Source: Clostridia bacterium
Lineage (GTDB): Bacteria; Bacillota; Clostridia; Christensenellales; Aristaeellaceae
Reading direction: 5' to 3'
Assembly: GCA_017448975.1 (NCBI GenBank)
Contig: JAFSKN010000030.1
Span: 1 to 48,111 of the forward strand
Length of the DNA stretch: 48,111 nucleotides
Part shown: piece after piece, positions 23,585-31,142 of the stretch
How positions within the stretch are numbered: the first letter of the stretch is position 1
Layout of the letters: each line of letters opens with the position of its first letter
The notes under the pieces: generated by a model
Databases searched by the model: none
What the model was told of the DNA's origin: nothing
What the model saw: only the letters and a program-made list of their open reading frames with translations
Program-made: the position numbers and the translations under genes

Positions 23585-24520
23585 ATGATTGAACTGAAAA
23601 GGAAACCCATTCTCATTCCGATTGACCACGGCTACGGCAACGTCAAAACGCCCAACTTCATTTTCCCCACCGGCATCACGGAATACAAAGAAGAACCGGC
23701 CATGTCCACGGATACCCTTCGCTGGGCTGGCCGCTGGTATGCCATCGGAGACACCCACAAAGAATTTATCGCCGACAAAACGGCAGACGAGGACTATTTG
23801 AAGCTGACCATGGCAGCCATTGCCAAGGAACTGAAACTGCGTGGGCTGACCGAAGCACCGGTTTATCTGGCCGTGGGCTTACCTCTGACCTGGGTGGGCC
23901 AGCAGAAGGACAGCTTCATCCGGTATCTGACTCAGGTGCGGAACCTGGAATACACCTTCAACGGAAAAGACTACGACGTGGAGATCGTGGGCGTGGAAAT
24001 GTTCGCCCAGGGTTTCGCCGCTGTGGCGGATCGCCTGAAAGAGTTCACCGGGGTAAACATGCTCTGCGATATCGGCAACGGCACCATGAATATTATGTAC
24101 ATCAACAACGGGCGGCCCATCAGTGGCCAGTGCTACACGGAGAAATTCGGCACCCATCAATGCATGTTGGCAGCTCGGGAAGCGCTGATGCGAACGCTGC
24201 ATTTGAAGGTGGATGACAGCATCATCGAACAGGTGCTCCGCACCGGCGCGTCTGACGTGGACGAAAAGGTGGTGACCATCATCCGGGATACCGCAACGAA
24301 CTATGTGGCTGGGATCATGCGCAGCCTGCGGGAGCATGAGTACAACCCCATGCTGATGAAGCTGTGGTTCATGGGCGGCGGTGCTTGCCTGATCCGGCAT
24401 TTCGGGCCCCTTGATCCCAACCGGATCATCATCCTGGACGATATCAAAGCCACGGCCAAGGGCTATCAACGGCTGGCTGTCAAGGCGCTCCGGAAACGGG
24501 GTGTTTCCTTTGAAGAATGA
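23585..24520 (+). CDS. parM: ParM/StbA-like actin-family plasmid segregation ATPase
   Basis: The 311-residue protein has the actin/Hsp70 fold signatures: phosphate-1 loop IPIDHGYGNVKT near the start, phosphate-2 CDIGNGTMNIMYI, and adenosine motif WFMGGGACLI. ParM polymers push apart sister plasmids. The next gene is a ParR-like adaptor overlapping by 11 bases, and direct repeats lie upstream, so a complete type II partition cassette is present. Its survival suggests that the excised form of the element is, or was, a replicating circle. Confidence 0.88.
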   Translation: MIELKRKPILIPIDHGYGNVKTPNFIFPTGITEYKEEPAMSTDTLRWAGRWYAIGDTHKEFIADKTADEDYLKLTMAAIAKELKLRGLTEAPVYLAVGLPLTWVGQQKDSFIRYLTQVRNLEYTFNGKDYDVEIVGVEMFAQGFAAVADRLKEFTGVNMLCDIGNGTMNIMYINNGRPISGQCYTEKFGTHQCMLAAREALMRTLHLKVDDSIIEQVLRTGASDVDEKVVTIIRDTATNYVAGIMRSLREHEYNPMLMKLWFMGGGACLIRHFGPLDPNRIIILDDIKATAKGYQRLAVKALRKRGVSFEE

Positions 24521-24839
24521 GAACCGCGTCAGCTTCACCGTGCGTCTGAACCTGAATAATGCTCGTCACCGTCTGGCCTGGGAACATCTAAAGAATAGTT
24601 CCAACTCCTATACGGCTACTATCGTGGAGGCACTGACGAAGGAAGCGGCTCCCGTCCTCGGTCTGCCTGACGCCGATGGGCTGAAAGCTCTCGTGCGGCA
24701 GGCAGTCTCCGAAGCGATGCACGACCTGCCCCTTGCCGTGCAGCTGGGCAGCGCTTCGGAAGAAACCGGCGGGAAAGTCGAAATCGACGATGAGGATTAC
24801 GACATTGCCGACGGTTTCATGAGCGCCCTGGGCTGCTGA
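24510..24839 (+). CDS. parR: ParR-like partition adaptor
   Basis: The 109-residue protein starts with KNENRVSFTVRLNLNNARHRLAWEHLKN, a ribbon-helix-helix-like DNA-binding start, and ends in an acidic disordered tail, the usual ParR form in which the C-terminus contacts ParM. I use the TTG at 24510, which overlaps the parM end by 11 bases and gives translational coupling. A rho-independent terminator follows. Confidence 0.75.
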   Translation: MKNENRVSFTVRLNLNNARHRLAWEHLKNSSNSYTATIVEALTKEAAPVLGLPDADGLKALVRQAVSEAMHDLPLAVQLGSASEETGGKVEIDDEDYDIADGFMSALGC

Positions 24840-24883
24840 AGGTGATACCAAAGCGGCATCAGAAGCGCGAATCCACAAAAATG

Positions 24884-24909
24884 CGGTATCAAAACGATAC
24901 CGTTTTTTT
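24884..24909 (+). terminator. Terminator of the parMR operon
   Basis: CGGTATC pairs with GATACCG around AAAAC and is followed by seven T residues. Confidence 0.93.
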
Positions 24910-24920
24910 GTGGCCGGATG

Positions 24921-25119
24921 CGGGATGCAAGGGGAAGGCCCTTGCTCGGGGTCCAGAGGGAGGCCGAAGGCCGACTAGCGACAGCAAATGCTTGCATTTG
25001 CCGAGCGTAGCCTCGGAAAGCTGCACTGCTTTTCGAGGCCGGAGAGTCCAGGGGCGAAGCGCCTTGGGCCGGGTGCAGGGCGGCAGCGCCTGCGCGGGAT
25101 GCAAGGGGAAGGCCCTTGC
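24921..25119. repeat. Identical 25-bp direct repeats in a hairpin-rich non-coding tract
   Basis: The 25-base sequence starting CGGGATGCAAGGGG occurs twice without change (24921-24945 and 25095-25119); each copy contains a GCAAGGG...CCCTTGC hairpin. Further small hairpins lie between them (GCAAATG/CATTTGC, GGCC/GGCC pairs, GGCGAAGCGCC). The tract lies between the partition cassette and the relaxase relic and codes for nothing evident. It could be a replication or transfer origin region. Confidence 0.6.
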
Positions 25120-25152
25120 CGGGAATCCAAAGGGCAGCGCCCGTGGCCCAGT

Positions 25153-25192
25153 GAAGTGTTGAGCATCGACACTTCGTACTGGGTATTACCTG
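25153..25192 (+). other. Candidate oriT next to the relaxase relic
   Basis: An inverted repeat GAAGTGT-9-ACACTTC (25153-25175) is followed by CGTACTGGGTATTACC and lies about 100 bases before the relaxase frame. MOB-type relaxases usually nick just beside such an inverted repeat. This is a positional guess with no experimental motif match. Confidence 0.3.
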
Positions 25193-25277
25193 TCGAAAAT
25201 CTCAGGTGCCGGGGAACGGAAGTTACTCTGCGCAAAAAGAAGACTGCCACGAAAACAGAAGAAACGGAGGTGACGCC

Positions 25278-25991
25278 ATGCCCGAAACCAAACAGCGGGT
25301 GTCCCGTCACAATGGCCGCGCGGGGAAGCACGGCGTCTATAACCCCAAGCACAACGACCGGCAATTCGACGTAAACCATGCGGACAACATCGACAAAAGC
25401 CGGACGAGCATGAACCTCTACGGCGGCAAAGCCAACCGGGATAAGAATGATTATATCATCGAAGCCCAACGGGAGAAGATCGCCGAGCTGGAACGGCGCA
25501 ATGCCGAGCTGACAGCGGACAACGAGGCCCAGAGCCGGATCATCGCCCAGAAAACGGCGGAATTGGAGGACAAGCTGGAAAAGCTCTCCGATGCAGACAC
25601 GACACTGGATGAAGTGGCCGATGTTGCATACAGGGAGGCGGTCAAGGTCGTTGCAGCCAAGGCCATCCAAGAAACGCAGAAGCAAGACCTGATGGTTCTG
25701 GAAAAAGGTAAGCAACAGGTCATGTCCCCGGAGATCAAAATGAAGCAAAAAGACCGGGAGCTTGTGGTGGAGTGGTTTGAAAAAGCAGCCAATACCCTGA
25801 AAAAGAAAGCCAAATCGTTTTTTGAAAAGGTCGTCGAAGCGCTCCACCTGCCCACTACCAGGGAAGCAGCCAAAGAGAAAATCAAAGAGCAGGCTAAACC
25901 GTCGATTTATGAATTGCTGCGAACTTACAAGCAGAAATCCCAGGAGACACAAACACGGAAACCAAGGCAGCATAGCTGGGAAGAAAGATAA
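25278..25991 (+). pseudogene. Internally deleted Mob/Pre-type relaxase
   Basis: The N-terminus (VSRHNGRAGKHGVYNPKHNDRQFDVNHADNID) is the start of a Firmicute MobL/plasmid recombination relaxase and the remainder (from about residue 57) is the long coiled-coil C-terminal part (DYIIEAQREKIAELERRNAEL...). The histidine-rich catalytic core that should lie between them, some 250 residues, is missing, while the frame stays open over 237 residues. The ATG has GGAGG upstream, so a coiled-coil protein is probably made, but it cannot nick DNA. It shows that the element was once mobilisable. Confidence 0.72.
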
Positions 25992-26081
25992 AACGAAAAA
26001 CAGAAACCGTTTAAGTCCCATTGACAGAGCCATTGACCCGCCGATGCGAAAGCGTATATTCATCAGCGTGTTTCTTTTCCG

Positions 26082-26111
26082 GGGAGCCGTCCCGCGTGAC
26101 GGCTCCCTTTT
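26082..26111 (+). terminator. Rho-independent terminator after the relaxase relic
   Basis: A 10-bp stem GGGAGCCGTC/GACGGCTCCC with a 6-base loop is followed by TTTT. Confidence 0.92.
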
Positions 26112-26174
26112 ATAAAACGGAATTCAAAAGTATAGAAAACCTGAATTGGAAAATAATGAGAAAGGAGGTACTCC

Positions 26175-26441
26175 ATGAAGATAGAAGTATTTGACGGAAA
26201 AAAGCTGGTTTGCGTTTGGTTATCCCATAAAGATCAGAATGATCCCGCTTTGCAGGAGAGACTTAAGCCTTTGTACCAGGAATATAAGCAGAAGAAATAT
26301 CTCGTCTCTGTTTTTTTCTCAGGGCATGAGGATATCGAGGAATTGACACGGGATTTGCTCCAATATAACCGGAAAAAGATCGAGGAAGACAGTATCGCCG
26401 CTGAAAGGAAGAAAAAGAAATCCTACGAAATGGCACTTTGA
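26175..26441 (+). CDS. Small hypothetical protein upstream of the recombinase
   Basis: The 88-residue charged protein (MKIEVFDGKKLVCVWLSHKDQNDPALQERLKPLYQEYKQKKYLVSVFFSG...) has an alpha/beta N-terminus and a lysine-rich helical tail; I do not recognise a family. A near-perfect AAAGGAGGT precedes the ATG. Small genes of this size often sit beside large serine recombinases and include recombination directionality factors, so that role is a testable inference, nothing more. Confidence 0.7.
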   Translation: MKIEVFDGKKLVCVWLSHKDQNDPALQERLKPLYQEYKQKKYLVSVFFSGHEDIEELTRDLLQYNRKKIEEDSIAAERKKKKSYEMAL

Positions 26442-26443
26442 GC

Positions 26444-26472
26444 TTGCATTTCCCAAAAACATATGATACAAT
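26444..26472 (+). promoter_or_regulatory. Promoter of the recombinase gene
   Basis: TTGCAT (26444-26449), 17 bases, TACAAT (26467-26472), about 35 bases before the TTG start codon. In the integrated state this promoter also transcribes the 3' part of spoVT. Confidence 0.82.
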
Positions 26473-26507
26473 ATCGTCTGTAAATACAAAGGAAGGAGGA
26501 AACGAAA

Positions 26508-28682
26508 TTGATAGAGCGTTTTTCCATCGCCGGATATGCCCGCATTTCGGTAGATGAGGAACTGGATCGGGATAATACGTCCATCGAAAATCAAAAGGCG
26601 ATTATCACGGATTTTGTCAAGACCAGGTTTCCCGACAGCGAGCTTACGTTTTTTGAAGATCGGGACAAATCGGGTTATACCTTCGAGCAGCGGCCCGGGT
26701 ATCAGCGCATGCGCCGGATGCTGATGGAACACAAATTCGATATCCTGATCGTGAAGGATTTTTCACGTTTCTCCCGCCGGAACAGCCGGGGATTGGTGGA
26801 GCTGGAGGATTTGCGGGACGCGGGCATCCGCATCATTTCCATCGGCGATAACGTGGACTATCCCAACGACGATGAGTGGCTGAAAATCCAGTTTCAGTTT
26901 TTGATCAACGAAATGCCGGTGACCGATACCTCCAAGAAGGTGCGGGCGGTGGTCAAGCGCCGCCAGGAGGACGGCAAATGGATCTGCGCCGCGCCTTATG
27001 GGTACATCGTCAACGCCCGGCAGGAATTTGAGCTGGTGCCCACCGAAGCGGATATCGTGCGGAAAATTTTTCAGCTGTATATCGACGGCTGGGGTTACAA
27101 GCGCATCGCCAATTACCTGACTGATGAACTCATTCCCACGCCCCGGATGGAGGAACGCACTCGGGCGGAAGCCCAGGGGAAGGAATACCGACGGGAGGTC
27201 AAGCCCGAATGGGCCATCGTAACGATCCAGGGCATTCTTTCCAACGATTTCTATATTGGCACCCTGCGGCAGGGAAAGTATTACCGCAAAAAGATCAACG
27301 GCAGGGACGTGAAGAAAGACGTCGATGAGCATATCGTGATCGAGAATCATCATCATCCCATCCTCGACTACCGCACCTTCGCCACCGCCAAGGCGCTGAT
27401 GGAGAAGCGCACAACCACCGATTACCGAGGCGTCAAGAAGTACGAAAACAACTACTCCGGCTTCCTGAAATGCGGAGACTGCGGATCGCCCATGTTTACC
27501 ATGAGCAAGCCGGGCTCTCAGGAGGCCTACCGCTGCGGGCTGTATCACCGGCGGGGACTCAAGGGCTGCACCAGTCATTTTGTGAAAACGGCCACCCTGG
27601 ATCAGGTGCTGAAAACCTATCTGCGCAAGGTGCGGGATGGCTCCCAGGCCATGCTGGACCGGCTCAACGCCGACATTCAGAAGCAGGACAGCGATTTGGA
27701 AGAAACGGCAGTCAGCGTAACCCATTTGCAGGAAACGCTGGACAATTTGCAGGAGGAACTGAAAGCCACCAAGCGCCAGCGGGTTCGAGACCTGATGAAG
27801 CACCCGGAGCAGGAAGCTGTATTGGAAGAAACCTACGACGAGATGGAAACCGATCTGGTGAACCGGATATCCGGCTTACAGGCCCAGATCACCCTGACGG
27901 AGGATAAACGCAACCTGATCATCCGGGTGAACCGCAAAGCGAAAACGGCCATGGAGGTTTTTGACGATATCCTGAACAAGGATCATCTGGATTCCCGGGA
28001 CCTGAACCTGATCATCGATCAGATCATTATTTTCGAGGATCATATCGACGTAAAGCTCAAGGCCGATATCGACACGCTGCTGAAAACCGGCGAGCTGCCA
28101 AACGCCCAGGAGGAGGACGCCGCAAATTTTAAAACCGGCACAGAAGGCATGGTCACTCTTGTCCAGCGGGCCAAAAACACCCGGGACAAGGTCTTCTGTG
28201 TCAATACCATCAGCGACGGTGACCCGCTGGAAATTTACACAGACCGGGACGGAGAAGTGATTTTGAAGAAGTATTCCCCCATTGGGGAAATGAGTTCCTT
28301 TGCCAAGGACTACACGGAATCGCTGTTCCGGTCCCTGGGGCATATCGCGTGCATCGTGGATCGGGACCAAGTGGTGGCGGCCAGCGGCGTGAGTAAAAAA
28401 GAGCTGTGGGACAAACCCATCAGCCCCGATCTGGAAAGCGCCATTCAGGCGCGGCAGACGGTGAGCAGCAACCGCACGGGCGGCGGCAAGATCGTGCCCG
28501 TGACCAACGAGGAGGACGTGTCCGGCTACACGGCCCAGGTGGTGTCTCCCATCATCGCGGACGGGGAGGCCATCGGCGCGGTGCTGCTGCTTTCCCGGGA
28601 ACAGGGGGCCCGCATGGGCGATACGGAAATCAAGGTGGCGGAAACGGCGGCGGGCATTGTGGGCCGCCAGATGGAACAGTAA
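26508..28682 (+). CDS. Large serine recombinase fused in frame to SpoVT C-terminal domain
   Basis: The 724-residue frame starts at a TTG after GGAGG. Residues 1-150 are the resolvase catalytic domain (GYARIS with Ser14 as nucleophile; RDKSGYTF; KDFSRFSRR). Then come the recombinase domain (about 165-275), a zinc ribbon (CGDCG...C...C, about 323-352) and a coiled coil (about 375-445). Recombinase sequence ends near Gly571-Asp572-Pro573. From Leu574 to Gln724 it is SpoVT: LEIYTDRDGEVILKKYSPIG plus the GAF-like domain ending AAGIVGRQMEQ. The switch coincides with the attR core. In the excised circle the recombinase would instead end with the 25 residues encoded at 12537-12611 (598 residues in all). 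Confidence 0.95.
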   Translation: MIERFSIAGYARISVDEELDRDNTSIENQKAIITDFVKTRFPDSELTFFEDRDKSGYTFEQRPGYQRMRRMLMEHKFDILIVKDFSRFSRRNSRGLVELEDLRDAGIRIISIGDNVDYPNDDEWLKIQFQFLINEMPVTDTSKKVRAVVKRRQEDGKWICAAPYGYIVNARQEFELVPTEADIVRKIFQLYIDGWGYKRIANYLTDELIPTPRMEERTRAEAQGKEYRREVKPEWAIVTIQGILSNDFYIGTLRQGKYYRKKINGRDVKKDVDEHIVIENHHHPILDYRTFATAKALMEKRTTTDYRGVKKYENNYSGFLKCGDCGSPMFTMSKPGSQEAYRCGLYHRRGLKGCTSHFVKTATLDQVLKTYLRKVRDGSQAMLDRLNADIQKQDSDLEETAVSVTHLQETLDNLQEELKATKRQRVRDLMKHPEQEAVLEETYDEMETDLVNRISGLQAQITLTEDKRNLIIRVNRKAKTAMEVFDDILNKDHLDSRDLNLIIDQIIIFEDHIDVKLKADIDTLLKTGELPNAQEEDAANFKTGTEGMVTLVQRAKNTRDKVFCVNTISDGDPLEIYTDRDGEVILKKYSPIGEMSSFAKDYTESLFRSLGHIACIVDRDQVVAASGVSKKELWDKPISPDLESAIQARQTVSSNRTGGGKIVPVTNEEDVSGYTAQVVSPIIADGEAIGAVLLLSREQGARMGDTEIKVAETAAGIVGRQMEQ
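28203..28237 (+). other. attR: right junction of the integrated element
   Basis: Element sequence lies left of the core GGTGACCCG (28218-28226) and spoVT sequence lies right. The element half-site AATACCATCAGCGACGGT (28203-28220) is the inverted partner of the half-site at attL. The likely crossover dinucleotide is the GA at 28221-28222, matching GA at 12531-12532. Confidence 0.92.
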
Positions 28683-28693
28683 CCGGAAAAAAA

Positions 28694-28744
28694 CCGCGCG
28701 GAAGGGTGCATTGCGCAGCGCCCGTCCGCGCGGCGTTTCTTTTG
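28694..28744 (+). terminator. Terminator after the spoVT 3' part
   Basis: CCGCGCGGA pairs with TCCGCGCGG, enclosing a second small GGGTGC/GCGCCC hairpin, and is followed by TTTCTTTT. It would be the native spoVT terminator. Confidence 0.85.
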
Positions 28745-28850
28745 GCGTCACAGGCGCGGGGTGGGCGGCCGCCCGCAAATTCAGGAAGATCGCCTCCTCG
28801 CTGCATTGGAAGCGCCGTTTTGTAACAATTGTAAAACTTTCCATCCGGCA

Positions 28851-28879
28851 TTGAGCTGCCATGGCTGCCGCGGTATAAT
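28851..28879 (+). promoter_or_regulatory. Promoter of the SH3/PDZ protein gene
   Basis: TTGAGC (28851-28856), 17 bases, TATAAT (28874-28879). The ATG follows 33 bases later behind AAAGGAGG. Confidence 0.82.
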
Positions 28880-28911
28880 CATAAAGGAATCATTCAAAGG
28901 AGGAAACCGTT

Positions 28912-30321
28912 ATGAAAAAGCTGATCGCACTGTTTTTATCCCTTTGCTTATTGCTCGCCGCGCTGCCGGCGCTGGCGGACGGCCCGCAAATCGGCTATGT
29001 GAACGGGGAAACGAAGGTCTACATGGATGCCTCGGACAAGGCGATGGTGGACGGGGTGGCCAGCTTAGGCACCCAGGTGCGCATTGAGGAAGAAACCCTG
29101 ACCGACGGCGTCGGCTGGTATCGGGTGACCTTCCTGTCCAATGAGAAAACAGGCTGGGTGCTGGCCGACGACGTGGATCTGGTCATCGCCAAGAAGGCCA
29201 TCACGGCCAGGCAGGCCGAGCCCTCCGCCGCTGGCGGCGTAATTGCTGTGGCGGACGAATCCGCCTTTCCCGTGCTCCGGGCCAGCGGCATCGTGGACCC
29301 GGACACCCTGCCCGGCGCGCCGGACCCCTCCATGTACAGCCTGATCGAGGTGGGCCAGACCAGCGAAACGGTGCAGCAGATTCGGGCCCGGCTGAAAGCA
29401 CTGGGCTATTCGGTGGAAGGCTCCGGCAAAAAGCTGACCAAGGAATATACCGCGGCCATCAAGCAGTTCCAGAAGCAGAACGGCATGGCGCAGGACGGCG
29501 TCTGCTCGCCGGAATTCCAGGCCAAGCTCTTCTCCGCCAACGCGGGAACCAAGAAGAACGGCGCGCCTTTGGCAAAGGAAGACCCCCTGATCATCACCAA
29601 GGGCAGCGTGAAAACGTCCAATAAAGGTGAAGGCATCATTTCCTTTACCGTCAAGAACAAAACCGGGGAAAAGGTGGACGCTTTCGACTTTGACATGCGG
29701 CTGTACAGCACCTATGGCGAACGCTTCCTGCTGGGCAGCCTCAGCGACAAAATCACCATCATGGACGAAATCAAGGTCTTCAACGCCTCCGAAGAGCGCA
29801 AAACCCTGAGCAAGAACCAGGAAATGACCCTTTCCATGACCATGGGCGATTACTATTTCGCCGGGTGCATGGTCGCCATTATGGCTTACCACACCGAAAG
29901 CGGCCACACGGTGCGCATCCCGGAGGATCAGCGGCACTGGTACGCCTTTGGCAAGGGCGTGACCGCCGGTTACCAGCCTGTGCTGATCACCGATCTGACG
30001 GAGGAGGAACAGCGCCTGGCGGCGGCGTGGACACTGGGGATATCCGGCGTTTATGTGGACCCGGAAATCGCCAAGTTCTATAACGCCCGGGAGGGGTACC
30101 TGGTGACGAGTATGGAACCCGGCAGCCTGGCGGACGCGGCGGGCCTGAAAGCCGGCGATATCCTGCTGGCTATCGGCGACGTGCGGATCTTCGGCGACGG
30201 ATCGCTGGACCGCGCCAAGGCCAGCATGGCGGAGGGGCAGACCGTGACGGTGCTCTTCTATCGCAACGGCAAAGTGTGGCAGACCCAGCTGACCTGGCCC
30301 AGCAGCACGTTCAGCATTTGA
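28912..30321 (+). CDS. Exported SH3 / peptidoglycan-binding / PDZ protein
   Basis: The 469-residue protein has a signal peptide (cleaved near ALPALA-DG), an SH3b-like domain (about 28-95, GWYRVTF...TGWVLADDV), a PG_binding_1 domain (about 140-205, VQQIRARLKALGY...AIKQFQKQNGMAQDG) and a C-terminal PDZ domain (about 385-465, VTSMEPGSLADAAGLKAGDILLAIGD). The middle 160 residues are a beta-rich domain I do not recognise. No protease triad is visible, so it is probably a cell-wall-bound scaffold or sensor, perhaps linked to sporulation or envelope stress. It has its own promoter and terminator. Confidence 0.82.
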   Translation: MKKLIALFLSLCLLLAALPALADGPQIGYVNGETKVYMDASDKAMVDGVASLGTQVRIEEETLTDGVGWYRVTFLSNEKTGWVLADDVDLVIAKKAITARQAEPSAAGGVIAVADESAFPVLRASGIVDPDTLPGAPDPSMYSLIEVGQTSETVQQIRARLKALGYSVEGSGKKLTKEYTAAIKQFQKQNGMAQDGVCSPEFQAKLFSANAGTKKNGAPLAKEDPLIITKGSVKTSNKGEGIISFTVKNKTGEKVDAFDFDMRLYSTYGERFLLGSLSDKITIMDEIKVFNASEERKTLSKNQEMTLSMTMGDYYFAGCMVAIMAYHTESGHTVRIPEDQRHWYAFGKGVTAGYQPVLITDLTEEEQRLAAAWTLGISGVYVDPEIAKFYNAREGYLVTSMEPGSLADAAGLKAGDILLAIGDVRIFGDGSLDRAKASMAEGQTVTVLFYRNGKVWQTQLTWPSSTFSI

Positions 30322-30370
30322 CCGGACACGCATGAAAAGCCGGGAGCCACTGGGCAATCCCGCATAAAAA

Positions 30371-30417
30371 GCAGGGCATTCGGCTGCGGAGAGCAGCGGG
30401 ATGCCCTGCCGTTTTTT
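30371..30417 (+). terminator. Rho-independent terminator
   Basis: GCAGGGCAT pairs with ATGCCCTGC around a 21-base loop and is followed by TTTTTT. The remaining bases up to 30599 show no gene. Confidence 0.88.
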
Positions 30418-30602
30418 GTATCGCCTGATGTATTTCAAAAGGATTCGTACCATGTTTATGCTGTGGCTGTCAAGAAAAAAGCTCGGAAAAAAGGCGGTTT
30501 CAGGTATATTTTTTCATGATTTGTCCCATTGGCGGCAGGAATTTGCGTCCTAAGTCCAGAATATGCAAAGATGGTTGATTGTGATGTTTTTGGAGGCGGA
30601 TG

Positions 30603-31142
30603 ATGAGGCTGGAACCCCCGCGCCGTGCGCCGGATGACGAACAAAAGCTGATCGTGCTGTGCTGCCTGAACAATTTGGGGCCGTGCACGGAATTGCAGTT
30701 GCTTCAATTCCTGTTCGAGTACGATTTGATGAATTATTTTGAAATGATGTTCGCCCTCAACGATTTATGCGACCGGGGGCAGGCGGCGCGCACGAAAAAA
30801 AGGACGGGGTATTTGTACGCGATCACCGTGGCGGGCGTGGAAGCCCTGTCGCTGTTCGGCAACCGGGTGCCCCCCAGCGTTTACGCACTGGTGCTGAAAA
30901 ACGGAAAAGAATGGAAGCAGCGCTTCCGCCGGGAGGCCCAGAACCTGTCCGAAATCACGCAGACGGACCGGGGCGAGTATGAATTGAAGCTGCGGGTGGT
31001 GGAGCAGGACATGGACATGATGACCCTGACCGTTTCCCTGCCCACCCGGGAAATGGCGCAAAAGCTTTCGGACCGGTGGCCCGGCAAAGCCTCAAAAATT
31101 TACGCGGAAGTTTTCCGCATGCTGACGGAGCCATTCAAATGA
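30603..31142 (+). CDS. DUF4364 family protein
   Basis: The roughly 179-residue protein matches the DUF4364 pattern of Clostridia: an N-terminal winged helix ([44 protein letters not shown]) and a C-terminal beta-rich half. It is probably a DNA-binding regulator; its target is unknown. The ATG at 30603 has GGAGG 6 bases upstream; the ATG at 30600 would be too close. Its stop overlaps the ispDF start (ATGA), so the two are translationally coupled. Confidence 0.82.
   Translation: MRLEPPRRAPDDEQKLIVLCCLNNLGPCTELQLLQFLFEYDLMNYFEMMFALNDLCDRGQAARTKKRTGYLYAITVAGVEALSLFGNRVPPSVYALVLKNGKEWKQRFRREAQNLSEITQTDRGEYELKLRVVEQDMDMMTLTVSLPTREMAQKLSDRWPGKASKIYAEVFRMLTEPFK

Larger units (their letters stand above)
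12528..28226 (+). mobile_element. 15.69-kb integrated element interrupting spoVT
   Basis: The element is bounded by GGTGACCCG at both ends and carries a large serine recombinase as its last gene, transcribed outward into the spoVT 3' part. Contents in order: small protein, three-gene minus-strand HTH operon, phage portal relic, AAA-ATPase/nuclease, XRE-HsdS-HEPN fusion, second ATPase/nuclease, a truncated plus-strand gene facing a truncated sigma-like gene, DUF6076, ParM/ParR, relaxase relic, small protein, recombinase. No conjugation machinery or phage structural module remains. Base composition is patchy, with a clearly AT-rich tract around 16800-18500. The simplest reading is a decayed phage/plasmid hybrid kept as an integrative element with defence-like cargo. 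Confidence 0.95.

Noticed and set aside
26033-26066. TTGACC / TATATT promoter-like pair upstream of 26082
   Set aside because: A strong terminator follows within 50 bases and no product is evident; it may be a chance match or a very short RNA, which sequence alone cannot decide.
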